A stretch of 64,000 bases of DNA from Flavobacterium buctense (GTDB lineage Bacteria > Bacteroidota > Bacteroidia > Flavobacteriales > Flavobacteriaceae), in assembly GCF_014486695.1 (NCBI RefSeq), contig NZ_JACTAB010000003.1:186001-250000 (forward strand), written 5' to 3'. The notes under the pieces are model-generated. The model searched no databases. It saw nothing but the letters and a program-made list of their open reading frames with translations, and was not told where the DNA came from. How positions within the stretch are numbered: position 1 is the first letter of the stretch; every line of letters starts with the position of its first letter. Shown here piece after piece: positions 7,954 to 16,140 of the stretch. A program made the translations under genes and the position numbers.

Positions 7954-8040
7954 AATCAAAAAAAGCGAACTGAAGTTCACATACCTGAAGCCCACAGGGC
8001 TTCCTCCTCTTAATCTCAAATCATTTAAATATTTTAAAAA
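7931..8040 (-). repeat. Hairpin repeat element, copy B, with 19-bp flanking duplication (after crtZ)
   Basis: The direct repeats 7931-7949 and 8022-8040 (CATTTAAATATTTTAA then AAA or GAA) match at 18 of 19 positions and bracket 72 bp. Read on the minus strand, the core has ATTTGAGATTAAGAGGAG, the stem GAAGCCC/GGGCTTC, TCAGGTAT and a second stem GTGAACT/AGTTCGC. First-stem bases differ from copies A and C although pairing is kept. Confidence 0.75.
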
Positions 8041-8044
8041 TAAA

Positions 8045-8078
8045 AAAAGTCCCTACTAAATCGGGACTTTTCTTTTTT
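8045..8078. terminator. Bidirectional terminator between crtZ and the DUF4252 gene
   Basis: AAAAGTCCC (8045-8053) pairs with GGGACTTTT (8063-8071), with A-rich and T-rich flanks on the two sides. It can serve both converging transcripts. Confidence 0.75.
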
Positions 8079-8100
8079 TAACTATTAACCTATACTAAAA

Positions 8101-8637
8101 TTATTTTTTCATCAAACCTTCCAAAGGTTTTAATTGTTCCATATCGATATTGGCACTTTGCAAGATAGAAATCATGTTCATGATGTTATTCGGATTCATA
8201 TCATTGCCTAAAATTCTGATTACTGCAAAACCGTTATCTTCCTTTTTGCCAAATAAAATAAACTCGTCTATATTATCTTCATCGCCTACAAAACTAATGG
8301 AAGCACCATCTTTACCGGAACCGATTTTCATTAATTCTTGATAGTTTTCTCCTTTTAGTATTGTGGTTAGCTTTTTGCTTTCGATTTCATATTGCGCTTT
8401 GTTTTTCTCATCTAATTTGAACGCTAAAATATTCATTTTATCAAAGGATTCCAGAGCCGTTTTTTGTTCCGAAGTTAGTTTAGTTTTGTCTACATTAATG
8501 ATATTAGGCGACACATCGAGAGCAACAAAATCTTTGTCTTCTGACTTCTCAACAAAATATTTTTGGAGACTTGGCTCGCTATTGCAACTGAGCAACAACA
8601 TTGAAGCTAACATTGCGATGAAATAAATAAGTTTCAT
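8101..8637 (-). CDS. DUF4252 domain lipoprotein
   Basis: A 178-residue probable lipoprotein with signal peptide and lipobox LLLSC (Cys18). The rest resembles DUF4252, a Bacteroidota family of unknown function. It shares its overall pattern (FDKMN region, a glycine-rich turn, a DExxLFGK-like segment) with the 176-residue neighbour upstream, so the two may be an old duplication. It is the last gene of a four-gene minus-strand unit headed by an ECF sigma factor. A role in the response controlled by that sigma factor is inferred only from position. Confidence 0.7.
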   Translation of the reverse strand: MKLIYFIAMLASMLLLSCNSEPSLQKYFVEKSEDKDFVALDVSPNIINVDKTKLTSEQKTALESFDKMNILAFKLDEKNKAQYEIESKKLTTILKGENYQELMKIGSGKDGASISFVGDEDNIDEFILFGKKEDNGFAVIRILGNDMNPNNIMNMISILQSANIDMEQLKPLEGLMKK

Positions 8638-8644
8638 ACTCTTA

Positions 8645-9175
8645 TTATTTTTTAGCTTTTGATCCTTTTGACGCTTTTTTCAAATCGTCTCCGCCAGGCA
8701 AACTCATTTTATCGGTTAAGACGGAAAGCTCATTCAAATCGAAATCACCGGTCAATGACATTAAAACCGTTTCCTCTTTACCGCTACCTTCAATAAACAT
8801 TAATAATTCTTTTACTTGAGAATCAGTAGCACCGGATTTTACATAAATCTTTACGCTTTTCCCTTTTTCGTTTAGGCGCATTAATTCTTCTAAAGCTGAT
8901 GTTTTTACGTATTTGTCTGATACCGCTTTCATCTCATCCGCTTTTTTATCGTTAGTGGTCATAAAAACTTTTAAGTTGTCTAACTTTTTAATTAAATTGA
9001 CATATTGTTTTGTTTGAGCATCTTTGACTTCCATTTTGCTTAATAAAGTAAACATTTTTTTATTGACAATGACTGCTGTAATATCGTCTTGATTGTCAAA
9101 TTTATCAAAGACGGTTTGGGCAAAAAAAGAATTCGTTGCCAATAGTACTACTAGTGTTAAGATTAATTTTTTCAT
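8645..9175 (-). CDS. DUF4252 domain exported protein
   Basis: A 176-residue protein with a Sec signal peptide ending near residue 19 (NSFFAQ) and no lipobox cysteine, so probably periplasmic. The body fits DUF4252 and the tail is Lys/Ser-rich (KKASKGSKAKK). It sits 7 bp upstream of the lipoprotein paralogue and 15 bp downstream of the putative anti-sigma gene. Function is unknown; the arrangement suggests it is a target or sensor of the linked sigma system. Confidence 0.7.
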   Translation of the reverse strand: MKKLILTLVVLLATNSFFAQTVFDKFDNQDDITAVIVNKKMFTLLSKMEVKDAQTKQYVNLIKKLDNLKVFMTTNDKKADEMKAVSDKYVKTSALEELMRLNEKGKSVKIYVKSGATDSQVKELLMFIEGSGKEETVLMSLTGDFDLNELSVLTDKMSLPGGDDLKKASKGSKAKK

Positions 9176-9190
9176 GATTTCTTGATTTTT

Positions 9191-9637
9191 TTATTTAAAA
9201 ACTTTGTTTTTTGATTGTTCGTATTCATTTATGTATTCCATACTCTCGATGCCTCTATTTACACTCTTAGAGATTAAAGCCAAAGCTTTTTGTGTTTCTC
9301 TGAAAGCTACTTCCGGATCATCATAAGTACCTAAATCTTCTGATACAGGTTGATTATAATGATTGAAAGTAAATAAACCCACACTCAACAAAACTGCCAC
9401 CGATGCAGCAACTGATAACCAAACTACGCTTTTTCGTTTCTTAGTGCTTAAAGGAATCGTTGCTTTAAACTGCTCTTGTTTTGCTTGAGTAGCATAACCA
9501 AACATAGGTTTGTATTGTTCCAAAGGCGGAGCAACATTTGAAGAAGCAAAATAGTTTTTCAACTCTTTTTCTTCGGCTATAGTGGTTTCTGCTTCAAAGT
9601 ATTTTTCCAGTAATTTTTCTATTCTATCCAATGCCAT
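9191..9637 (-). CDS. Single-pass membrane protein, probable anti-sigma factor
   Basis: A 148-residue protein. About 70 residues that start with an EKLLEKYFEAETTIAEEKEL helix (probably cytoplasmic) precede one transmembrane helix at about 70-91 and a short outer tail. This layout, and the 14-bp overlap with the sigma factor gene upstream, is what is expected of a membrane anti-sigma factor. No zinc anti-sigma HxxxCxxC motif is present, so the assignment rests on topology and context. Confidence 0.6.
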   Translation of the reverse strand: MALDRIEKLLEKYFEAETTIAEEKELKNYFASSNVAPPLEQYKPMFGYATQAKQEQFKATIPLSTKKRKSVVWLSVAASVAVLLSVGLFTFNHYNQPVSEDLGTYDDPEVAFRETQKALALISKSVNRGIESMEYINEYEQSKNKVFK

Positions 9638-10133
9638 AATGATGTGTTTTTATCATGTTTTCTCTTATCGTTTTTCTTGCTCTTGACAAAGCCGTGCGAA
9701 TCGCCGACTCATTCATTTCTAATATCTTACTTATTTCTTCAAACTCCATTTCTTCGATGTCACGCATTTGAACAATTAATTTTTGTTGCTCGGGCAAATC
9801 ATTCATTATTTTTTCGACCCAATTCCAAGTGTCACGGTCTTCGACTTTTTGTTGTAAACTCGCTTCCCTATCGGTGAAGTTGTTGTGCACAATCTTCATA
9901 TTGCTTGCGCGTTTCGACTTTAATTGATCCAAACAATAATTTTTGGTCATTGTCATGGCGACGGCTTCAACGCTTTTGTAATCGACTAAACTTTCACTCT
10001 TGTTCCACAATTTAACCAAAACTTCTTGTGTTGCATCTTCGGCTTCTTCCGTACTGACTAGCAATCGCTTAGCCATTCGAAAGACTTTATCCTTAAACGG
10101 ATTTACCAATAACATAAACTCCTTTTGGTTCAT
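9624..10133 (-). CDS. ECF-type RNA polymerase sigma-70 factor
   Basis: A 169-residue group IV sigma factor. Region 2 (PFKDKVFRMAKRLL to DATQEVLVKLW) binds core polymerase and the -10 DNA. Region 4 (LPEQQKLIVQMRDIEEMEFE to ESAIRTALSRARK) is the -35 helix-turn-helix. I choose the ATG at 10131-10133; a TTG 36 bp further upstream would add 12 residues with no family support. First gene of the sigma/anti-sigma/DUF4252 pair unit. Its regulon cannot be read here. Confidence 0.88.
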   Translation of the reverse strand: MNQKEFMLLVNPFKDKVFRMAKRLLVSTEEAEDATQEVLVKLWNKSESLVDYKSVEAVAMTMTKNYCLDQLKSKRASNMKIVHNNFTDREASLQQKVEDRDTWNWVEKIMNDLPEQQKLIVQMRDIEEMEFEEISKILEMNESAIRTALSRARKTIRENMIKTHHYGIG

Positions 10134-10296
10134 TGCAACTATTCTTGGTTTTTTTTCGCTATGCTCCAAACAATTCGTCTGACGCTTCGGGTGTGGTTAT
10201 AAAGTAGAGACGACTCATCATTTTATTTGTTACAAACAAACTACAATTATTAATCTAAACTTAGTAAATTTACGTTTATTAAAATAAAAAGCTGCT

Positions 10297-11697
10297 ATGA
10301 AGAACTTAATGAAATCCGTTTTGTTGTTGTTCCTGTTTGTCCTTCCCTTGGGTTGTGAAGATATGGACGACAATGCTGTTCCAAACAACCTTGGTGTAAA
10401 AGACTTTGTTTGGAAAGGCATGAACTTATACTATCTGTGGCAAGGAGAAGTACCTGATTTAGACGACGACCGATTTGCCAATCAATCGGAATTGAATGCT
10501 TTTTTGACCGATTTTGAAAATCCGGAGTCGCTTTTTAATGCTTTGAGAATTGATAATTCTATTGATAGATTTAGTGTAATTTATAGCGATTATGATGTTT
10601 TAGAAGGGGTACTCTCCGGAAACACATTGAACAACGGAATGGATTTTGGCTTGCGCTATAAATCAGGGAGTCAAACAGACCTATATGGTTGGGTTCGCTA
10701 TATAATTCCCAATTCTGACGCTTCCACCAAACCAATCGAGCGCGGTGACATCTTTTATGCGATAAACGGTACGCCACTGACCATTGACAATTACAAAACA
10801 TTATTGGCTAATGAAACTTATACCATAAATTTAGCTGAATTTGATGGTGGTAACATTACTCCTAATGGACAATCTGTGAGTTTGACAAAAACAGCATTAG
10901 CAGAGAATCCCATTTTATTGAGTACTGTATTACAACAAGGAACGCACAATATTGGCTACTTAATGTACAACGGATTTTATTCGAATTATGAAAGCCAACT
11001 CAATGCTGTTTTCGGTAATTTTCAAACGCAAAATGTAACCGATTTGGTTTTAGATTTACGTTACAATTCAGGTGGTTCCGTTAATACCGCAACAAAATTA
11101 GCCAGTATGATTACCGGACAATTTACCGGACAAATTTTTGCTAAGCAGCAATGGAATGCCAAAGCACAAGCCTATTTTGAGGCGAACAATCCGGAAAGTT
11201 TAACCAATAAATTTGTAGGTAGTTTGAACAGTTTGAACCTCAGCAAAGTTTATATTCTAACTTCTAAATCATCGGCCTCTGCGAGTGAATTGGTGATTAA
11301 TTGTTTGAAACCTTATATTGATGTAGTTCAAATTGGTGACATCACTACCGGAAAAAATGTAGGTTCTATTACTTTATATGATTCGCCAACTTTTGGCAAC
11401 CAAGATGTTAACCCAAGTCATAAATACGCTATGCAACCAATTGTTTTGAAAATAGTGGACAAAAACGGATTTGGCGATTATACCTCCGGAATAGCACCCA
11501 CGACATTAGTACCGGAAAACCTTGCTAATTTAGGAGTTTTGGGCAGTGTTGACGAACCATTATTAAGTGTGGCTATCAATCAAATTATAGCTAGCGGAAA
11601 ACGAGTGCCTCAATTGCCAAGCGTAATTGAGCGAGATTTTACGGATGCAAAAACTATCAATCCATTGCGAAGCGAAATGTATTTGGAACGTTACTAA
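10297..11697 (+). CDS. S41 family (C-terminal processing) peptidase, lipoprotein
   Basis: A 466-residue lipoprotein; the signal peptide ends in LPLGC (Cys20). A degenerate PDZ-like segment is followed by the S41 fold: LDLRYNSGGSVNTATKLA is the conserved strand, SSASASE carries the catalytic serine (about Ser330), and TTGKN carries Lys353 of the Ser-Lys dyad. Such proteases trim or degrade periplasmic proteins near their C-termini. It is divergent from the sigma factor operon and ends at a bidirectional terminator. The substrate is unknown. Confidence 0.88.
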   Translation: MKNLMKSVLLLFLFVLPLGCEDMDDNAVPNNLGVKDFVWKGMNLYYLWQGEVPDLDDDRFANQSELNAFLTDFENPESLFNALRIDNSIDRFSVIYSDYDVLEGVLSGNTLNNGMDFGLRYKSGSQTDLYGWVRYIIPNSDASTKPIERGDIFYAINGTPLTIDNYKTLLANETYTINLAEFDGGNITPNGQSVSLTKTALAENPILLSTVLQQGTHNIGYLMYNGFYSNYESQLNAVFGNFQTQNVTDLVLDLRYNSGGSVNTATKLASMITGQFTGQIFAKQQWNAKAQAYFEANNPESLTNKFVGSLNSLNLSKVYILTSKSSASASELVINCLKPYIDVVQIGDITTGKNVGSITLYDSPTFGNQDVNPSHKYAMQPIVLKIVDKNGFGDYTSGIAPTTLVPENLANLGVLGSVDEPLLSVAINQIIASGKRVPQLPSVIERDFTDAKTINPLRSEMYLERY

Positions 11698-11703
11698 ATT
11701 CAA

Positions 11704-11738
11704 TAAAAAAAGGCTAACTTTTCGGTTAGCCTTTTTAC
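11704..11738. terminator. Bidirectional terminator
   Basis: AAAAAGGCTAAC pairs with GTTAGCCTTTTT around a short TTTTCG loop, between the converging S41 peptidase and TonB receptor genes. Confidence 0.8.
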
Positions 11739-11759
11739 CACAATTAGTAACAAAGTTTG

Positions 11760-13712
11760 TTATAAAACAATGTTTAACCCCAACTTGAAATTTCTTCCTC
11801 GGGTGGCGTAACCGATGTTTTCAACGAATTCCTCGTTTAGTATATTTGTCACTGAACTAAAAACGGTTAATCGATTTTTAATTAATTCATATTTTACCAA
11901 TGCATTTACCAACTGATACGAATCCAATTCTACAAAAGTGGTACCAAAAGTATTACCATCAAAAAACGCATCATTTCTCGCGTTAAAATATTGGTAATTC
12001 AAATTGAATAAGGTTCTTGACGTGGGTTGAAAATCTACTCCTACATTGGCTTTGTGTTTAGGAATTAAACGATCTAAAGCTTTGTCTACTTGTGTAAAGG
12101 TATAGTTAGCGTTAATTCTCAACTTATCCGATACATCAAAAGTCACTTCGGTTTCTACTCCTTTGGCTTTATTTTTTCCGTCAATGTTTACATAATAAGC
12201 TTCAAAAGTATCCGGATTAAAGAAGAAATCAAACGAATTGGTTTGGTCACGGTAGAAAGCTACAGCATCTATTTTCAATTTCTTATCCAACAATTGGGTT
12301 TCAAAACCGGCTTCCGCTGTGGCATTTTTTTCGGGTGTTAAATTGGTGTTACCGTATTCTGAATACAATTGGTATAAACTCGGTGTAATATAAGCAGTGC
12401 TGTAAGAAGCTACCAATTTCAAAGGAAAACTCGTTTTGAAATTATATGAAGGATTGAAATTGTATACAAAATTATTCCCATATGCACTGTGGTTGTTCAA
12501 ACGAGCACCGGTGTTAAGGTTTAAGCCAAAATCAAAATGATAAACCAAAGTTGAGTAACCGTCTACAATATTAAATTTAGTCGATTCATTTTCAATATTC
12601 CCAAAAGGTGTTTCACTTAACATATCATTGAACTGATAATTCACGCCAAGAATGACGGCAAAATCCTTATTGATATTGTATTTGTTTACAGCATCAACGA
12701 CTATATTTCTCGATTCATACAAAGAATAATCTGTTGTGCCTGAAAAAGTATTGAATTCACTGTAATCACGAGTGATTTTAGCAAAACCCGAATTCAGCAC
12801 AAATTCGCCCTTGTTGTATTTGAATTTCGGGGAGAATCCAAAGCGAACTTGCTCTGAAGTTGTGGTATTGATATCGGTATCATTAAAACCGGTATTGTCA
12901 AAAGTAAAATCGTAACCGTTTTTCAATTTATCATAGTTCCCAAAAAAGTCTAAAGTCAGTCTATCTGTGGCTTTAAAACCCAATTTGGCAATCGCATTTT
13001 GTCTTGAAAATCGGTCATCTTCATACTTTATCGTTTCATCAGGCGATGCAATCTGAGAAATATTTCCGGTTTCGGTACTGTTGAATCCTGTGAAATAGTT
13101 GATTTTTTTGTAATTTCCGTTGACTGAAATTCCTTGGTTAAAATCTTGTCCGTTGTATTTTTTATCGTCTGAAGTATTGTTAGAACCAATGTTGAGGTAA
13201 GCGTTGCCTTCAATGGTCTTTTTAGCCGATTTTTTCAAAGTAATATTGATTACTCCTGTAGCGGCTCCAGTTCCGTAAAGAGTGCTTGCCGCTCCTTTCA
13301 TCACCTCAATGCTTTCTACTTGTTCTACCGGAAGCAAACGCAAATCATACTCTAAAGTAATCCCTGAAGCATCCGTTACCGGAATACCGTCAATAAGTAT
13401 TAAAACTTGTCTGTTTTTACCACCACGAATGTAGTACCCTAAATTTTTTCCATTCGCAGATTGGTTTCCGTTAATTTCTACACCGGTTACTTGCGATAAG
13501 ACTGTGGCCAAACTTTGACCGGACTTTTTCTCCAAATCTTTGGCCGAAATCACTTCGATTACTTTTCCCGATTTTTCTTTGCTTTGTGCAAATTTGGTAT
13601 CGGAGATTACTACTTCTTTCAATGGATTCACCCTAGTAGAATCCTGTTCTTGCGCATAGGCACAAGTGCTTAGCATAGCTAATATAGCTACTGCTTTAAC
13701 TGATTTTTTCAT
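11760..13712 (-). CDS. btuB: TonB-dependent outer-membrane receptor, cobalamin (BtuB-like)
   Basis: A 650-residue outer-membrane receptor. The signal peptide (1-20, ending CAYAQ) is followed by a plug domain from about residue 30 to 160 with the typical VLSQVTGVEI, YIRGGKNRQVLILIDGIPV and STLYGTGAATGVINI segments. A 22-strand beta barrel ends in FKLGLNIVL. The cobalamin riboswitch in its leader (13811-13975) assigns the ligand as vitamin B12 or a related corrinoid. The matching ABC transporter genes are on the opposite strand from 14986. Confidence 0.88.
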   Translation of the reverse strand: MKKSVKAVAILAMLSTCAYAQEQDSTRVNPLKEVVISDTKFAQSKEKSGKVIEVISAKDLEKKSGQSLATVLSQVTGVEINGNQSANGKNLGYYIRGGKNRQVLILIDGIPVTDASGITLEYDLRLLPVEQVESIEVMKGAASTLYGTGAATGVINITLKKSAKKTIEGNAYLNIGSNNTSDDKKYNGQDFNQGISVNGNYKKINYFTGFNSTETGNISQIASPDETIKYEDDRFSRQNAIAKLGFKATDRLTLDFFGNYDKLKNGYDFTFDNTGFNDTDINTTTSEQVRFGFSPKFKYNKGEFVLNSGFAKITRDYSEFNTFSGTTDYSLYESRNIVVDAVNKYNINKDFAVILGVNYQFNDMLSETPFGNIENESTKFNIVDGYSTLVYHFDFGLNLNTGARLNNHSAYGNNFVYNFNPSYNFKTSFPLKLVASYSTAYITPSLYQLYSEYGNTNLTPEKNATAEAGFETQLLDKKLKIDAVAFYRDQTNSFDFFFNPDTFEAYYVNIDGKNKAKGVETEVTFDVSDKLRINANYTFTQVDKALDRLIPKHKANVGVDFQPTSRTLFNLNYQYFNARNDAFFDGNTFGTTFVELDSYQLVNALVKYELIKNRLTVFSSVTNILNEEFVENIGYATRGRNFKLGLNIVL

Positions 13713-13810
13713 TTTTTAAATTCAACAATAATTTGATAATCTTGGGAGAAAAGCATAGAATTTACCCATACCCAAACCTTTTGTCCCGAAAGTTTGTTAC
13801 TCGATGAATT

Positions 13811-13975
13811 AGGCAGGTCTCCTGGCTTGCGTCTTGTTGTTGACCTTCTCATCCCGATATTGGAACAATGGTATTGCAGATAACAACAAGCTTGATAGCT
13901 TACAGTTGCGGGAACAGCTTTGGATTTGAACCAAATTCCCTTTTAATGCGATTTTGAAAAATCGAAATCGCAACC
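13811..13975 (-). promoter_or_regulatory. Cobalamin riboswitch
   Basis: On the minus strand, the leader of the TonB receptor contains AAAAGGGAA, AAGCTGTTCCCGCAACTGTA (complement of about 13900-13919) and the B12-box-like GCCAGGAGACCTGCC (complement of 13812-13826), in the order and spacing of the cobalamin riboswitch core. A hairpin GCGATTT/AAATCGC lies just 5' of it. Binding of adenosylcobalamin is expected to lower receptor expression. The boundaries are approximate. Confidence 0.92.
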
Positions 13976-14074
13976 TTAATTCGGTAACAAATATAATGTG
14001 TAAAAAGAAATAACCAATGTTTTATTTGACTGAAATTATTTTCTTATATTTATCTACAATTAAAACTACTGATA

Positions 14075-14929
14075 ATGAAAAAGTTATTCTTTCTTTTATT
14101 GCTTTCTAATTTAGCCTTTTCGCAACCAGATGTTGAAATTCGATTGGTTAATGCCGGTGTTGGAACTCCTAGTTGTGGGTATTTTATGAATGATTGGCTC
14201 TGTAATATTACAAACGATTCTGGTTTAAATACTATTTTTAGCAATTATGGTGTGACTTTTTTTAGAGAAAAAGGAGGACATCCCTACCCAGCCTATGTCG
14301 GTAGAATCCTGAGTATTCCCGGCACTTTCCCTGCTCAATTTATTACTGATTTACAAGCCTATTCGAGTGTAGTAGCCGATGCCGGTGTTTCTGATATGGG
14401 TTGGTTTAGAGATTCTTCTAATATAGAATTAGTTGATGCCAACGTGGGAATCCCGATTGGAACATCCGGAAATATAATAGTTACGAATGACTCCGGTTTA
14501 AATCAGTTGTTTCAGACTTATAACGTGTTTTACTATGCCTTAACTTATCCATCAGCAGGTACTGCTTTTTTAAAATATTATTCGCTAGTCTGCAATTGCA
14601 ATGCATCAGAGCTACAACTAGCCCTAAACAACTACTCTACCGTTATCGCTAACGCTTATGGTCAGCCGGCGGTATATTTATCCAATGAGGTAATTCAAAA
14701 ACCTCAATCAACAGTATCCCCAAATCCATTTTCAAATTATTTAAACATTGAGACAGATCAATTGATAACCCACTATGCTATTATCGACTTTACCGGCAAA
14801 ACTATAGTATCAACCGCCTCAAAAAACGAATTAGATTTTAAAATCGAGCAATTAAACACAGGTCTGTATATTTTGAACCTTCAATTTGAAAGCGGACAAA
14901 CGTTTAATCATAAGCTGATTAAAAAATAA
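14075..14929 (+). CDS. Secreted two-repeat protein with T9SS type A sorting domain
   Basis: A 284-residue protein with a signal peptide (about 1-16, ending AFSQ). Two related segments follow, about residues 20-103 and 117-194. Both contain a VxxxVGxP start, the shared NDSGLNxxFxxYxV motif and an ending of the type LxxYSxVxAxA. The C-terminus from SPNPFSNYLNIE (about 215) to KLIKK is a T9SS type A sorting domain. I do not recognise the repeated domain. It stands between the B12 receptor and B12 transporter genes, but nothing visible shows corrinoid binding. Confidence 0.8.
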   Translation: MKKLFFLLLLSNLAFSQPDVEIRLVNAGVGTPSCGYFMNDWLCNITNDSGLNTIFSNYGVTFFREKGGHPYPAYVGRILSIPGTFPAQFITDLQAYSSVVADAGVSDMGWFRDSSNIELVDANVGIPIGTSGNIIVTNDSGLNQLFQTYNVFYYALTYPSAGTAFLKYYSLVCNCNASELQLALNNYSTVIANAYGQPAVYLSNEVIQKPQSTVSPNPFSNYLNIETDQLITHYAIIDFTGKTIVSTASKNELDFKIEQLNTGLYILNLQFESGQTFNHKLIKK

Positions 14930-14954
14930 AATCCATTTTACAATTGTTTCGCTA

Positions 14955-14962
14955 TACCTTTG
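14955..14962 (+). promoter_or_regulatory. -7 promoter element of the cobalamin ABC transporter operon
   Basis: TACCTTTG matches TAnnTTTG and lies 23 bp before the ATG at 14986. It makes an upstream in-frame TTG at 14944 an unlikely start. Confidence 0.55.
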
Positions 14963-14985
14963 CATCACTTGCAAAAAGCGTTTCC

Positions 14986-16122
14986 ATGAAATTGTATTTA
15001 TCTAGATTTTTATTGGCCATACCATTACTTCTTTCTATTAGTTGTAAAACTGAAACGAAATCGATACCAACTGTTTCAGCAAAGAACACTGTTCAGTATG
15101 CCAAGGGATTTTCCCTACATAACTATGATGGCTATTCTATATTAACGGTTCAAAATCCTTGGCCTAAAGCCACTAAAACTTATACTTACATCCTAAAAGA
15201 AAAAGAAGGAATCGTTCCCGATAGCTTACAACAAAACCCGATTATTGCGGTTCCGGTAAAAAATATTGTTGTGACTTCTACTACGCATATTCCGTCTTTG
15301 GAAATGTTGGAGGAAGAAAATACTTTGGTTGGTTTTCCGCATTTGGATTATATTTCTTCCGAAAAAGTGAGAGCGCGAATTGAAGCCGGAAAGGTCAAAG
15401 AGTTAGGCAATAACAAAGATTTAAATACTGAAGTTGTGCTCAATTTACAGCCCGATGTAATTATCGGTTACGGCATTGACAACAACAATCCGACTTTGGA
15501 TAATTTACAAAAAAGTGGTTTAAAAGTCATGCTCAATGGTGATTGGAACGAAGAGACACCGCTAGGCAAAGCCGAGTGGATTAAGTTCTTCGGAGCTTTA
15601 TACGGCAAACAAAAAGAAGCCTATGAACTCTTCGCCAAAATTGAAACAGATTATTTAAAAACCATTAAAATTGCCAAAATGGCTACTACAACACCAACCA
15701 TTTTAGCCGGCGATATGTATGAAAATCGTTGGTATTTGCCTAAAGGTACAAGTTGGGGAAGTTTATTCCTAAAAGAAGCCAAAGGTCATTATTTATGGAA
15801 AGAAACCAGCGGCACCGGAAGCTTGTCATTATCCTTTGAAACGGTTTTTGAAAAAGCCCAAAATGCCGATATTTGGATTACCTCGGGACAGTTTGCTTCT
15901 TTAAAAGAGATGACAGACAAAAATCCGCACTATGCTCAATTTGCCGCGTTCAAAAATAAAAATGTATATTCGTTCAGCGGTAAAAAAGGAAAAACCGGTG
16001 GAATTTTGTATTACGAATTGGCCCCAAACCGACCGGACATTGTTTTAAAAGACATTGTTAAAATTTTGCATCCTGACTTATTACCGAGTTACGAGCCTTT
16101 CTTTTTTGAGAAATTGAAATAG
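14986..16122 (+). CDS. btuF: Cobalamin ABC transporter substrate-binding lipoprotein
   Basis: A 378-residue periplasmic binding protein with lipobox LSISC (Cys20) and a TroA/BtuF-type fold. NIVVTSTTHIPSLEMLE starts the first lobe and NLQPDVIIGYG is the conserved strand-turn before the hinge helix. GSLSLSFETVFEKAQNADIW belongs to the second lobe. Followed directly by permease and ATPase genes, giving a complete importer. The ligand is inferred from the neighbouring riboswitch-controlled receptor; siderophore-binding proteins have the same fold, so heme or iron remains a weaker alternative. Confidence 0.8.
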   Translation: MKLYLSRFLLAIPLLLSISCKTETKSIPTVSAKNTVQYAKGFSLHNYDGYSILTVQNPWPKATKTYTYILKEKEGIVPDSLQQNPIIAVPVKNIVVTSTTHIPSLEMLEEENTLVGFPHLDYISSEKVRARIEAGKVKELGNNKDLNTEVVLNLQPDVIIGYGIDNNNPTLDNLQKSGLKVMLNGDWNEETPLGKAEWIKFFGALYGKQKEAYELFAKIETDYLKTIKIAKMATTTPTILAGDMYENRWYLPKGTSWGSLFLKEAKGHYLWKETSGTGSLSLSFETVFEKAQNADIWITSGQFASLKEMTDKNPHYAQFAAFKNKNVYSFSGKKGKTGGILYYELAPNRPDIVLKDIVKILHPDLLPSYEPFFFEKLK

Positions 16123-16140
16123 AACACAGATTACACAAAT

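Noticed and set aside
7750..8019. Minus-strand frame of 89 codons over the crtZ end and hairpin repeat
   Set aside because: Antisense to crtZ and reads through the repeat; no family resemblance.
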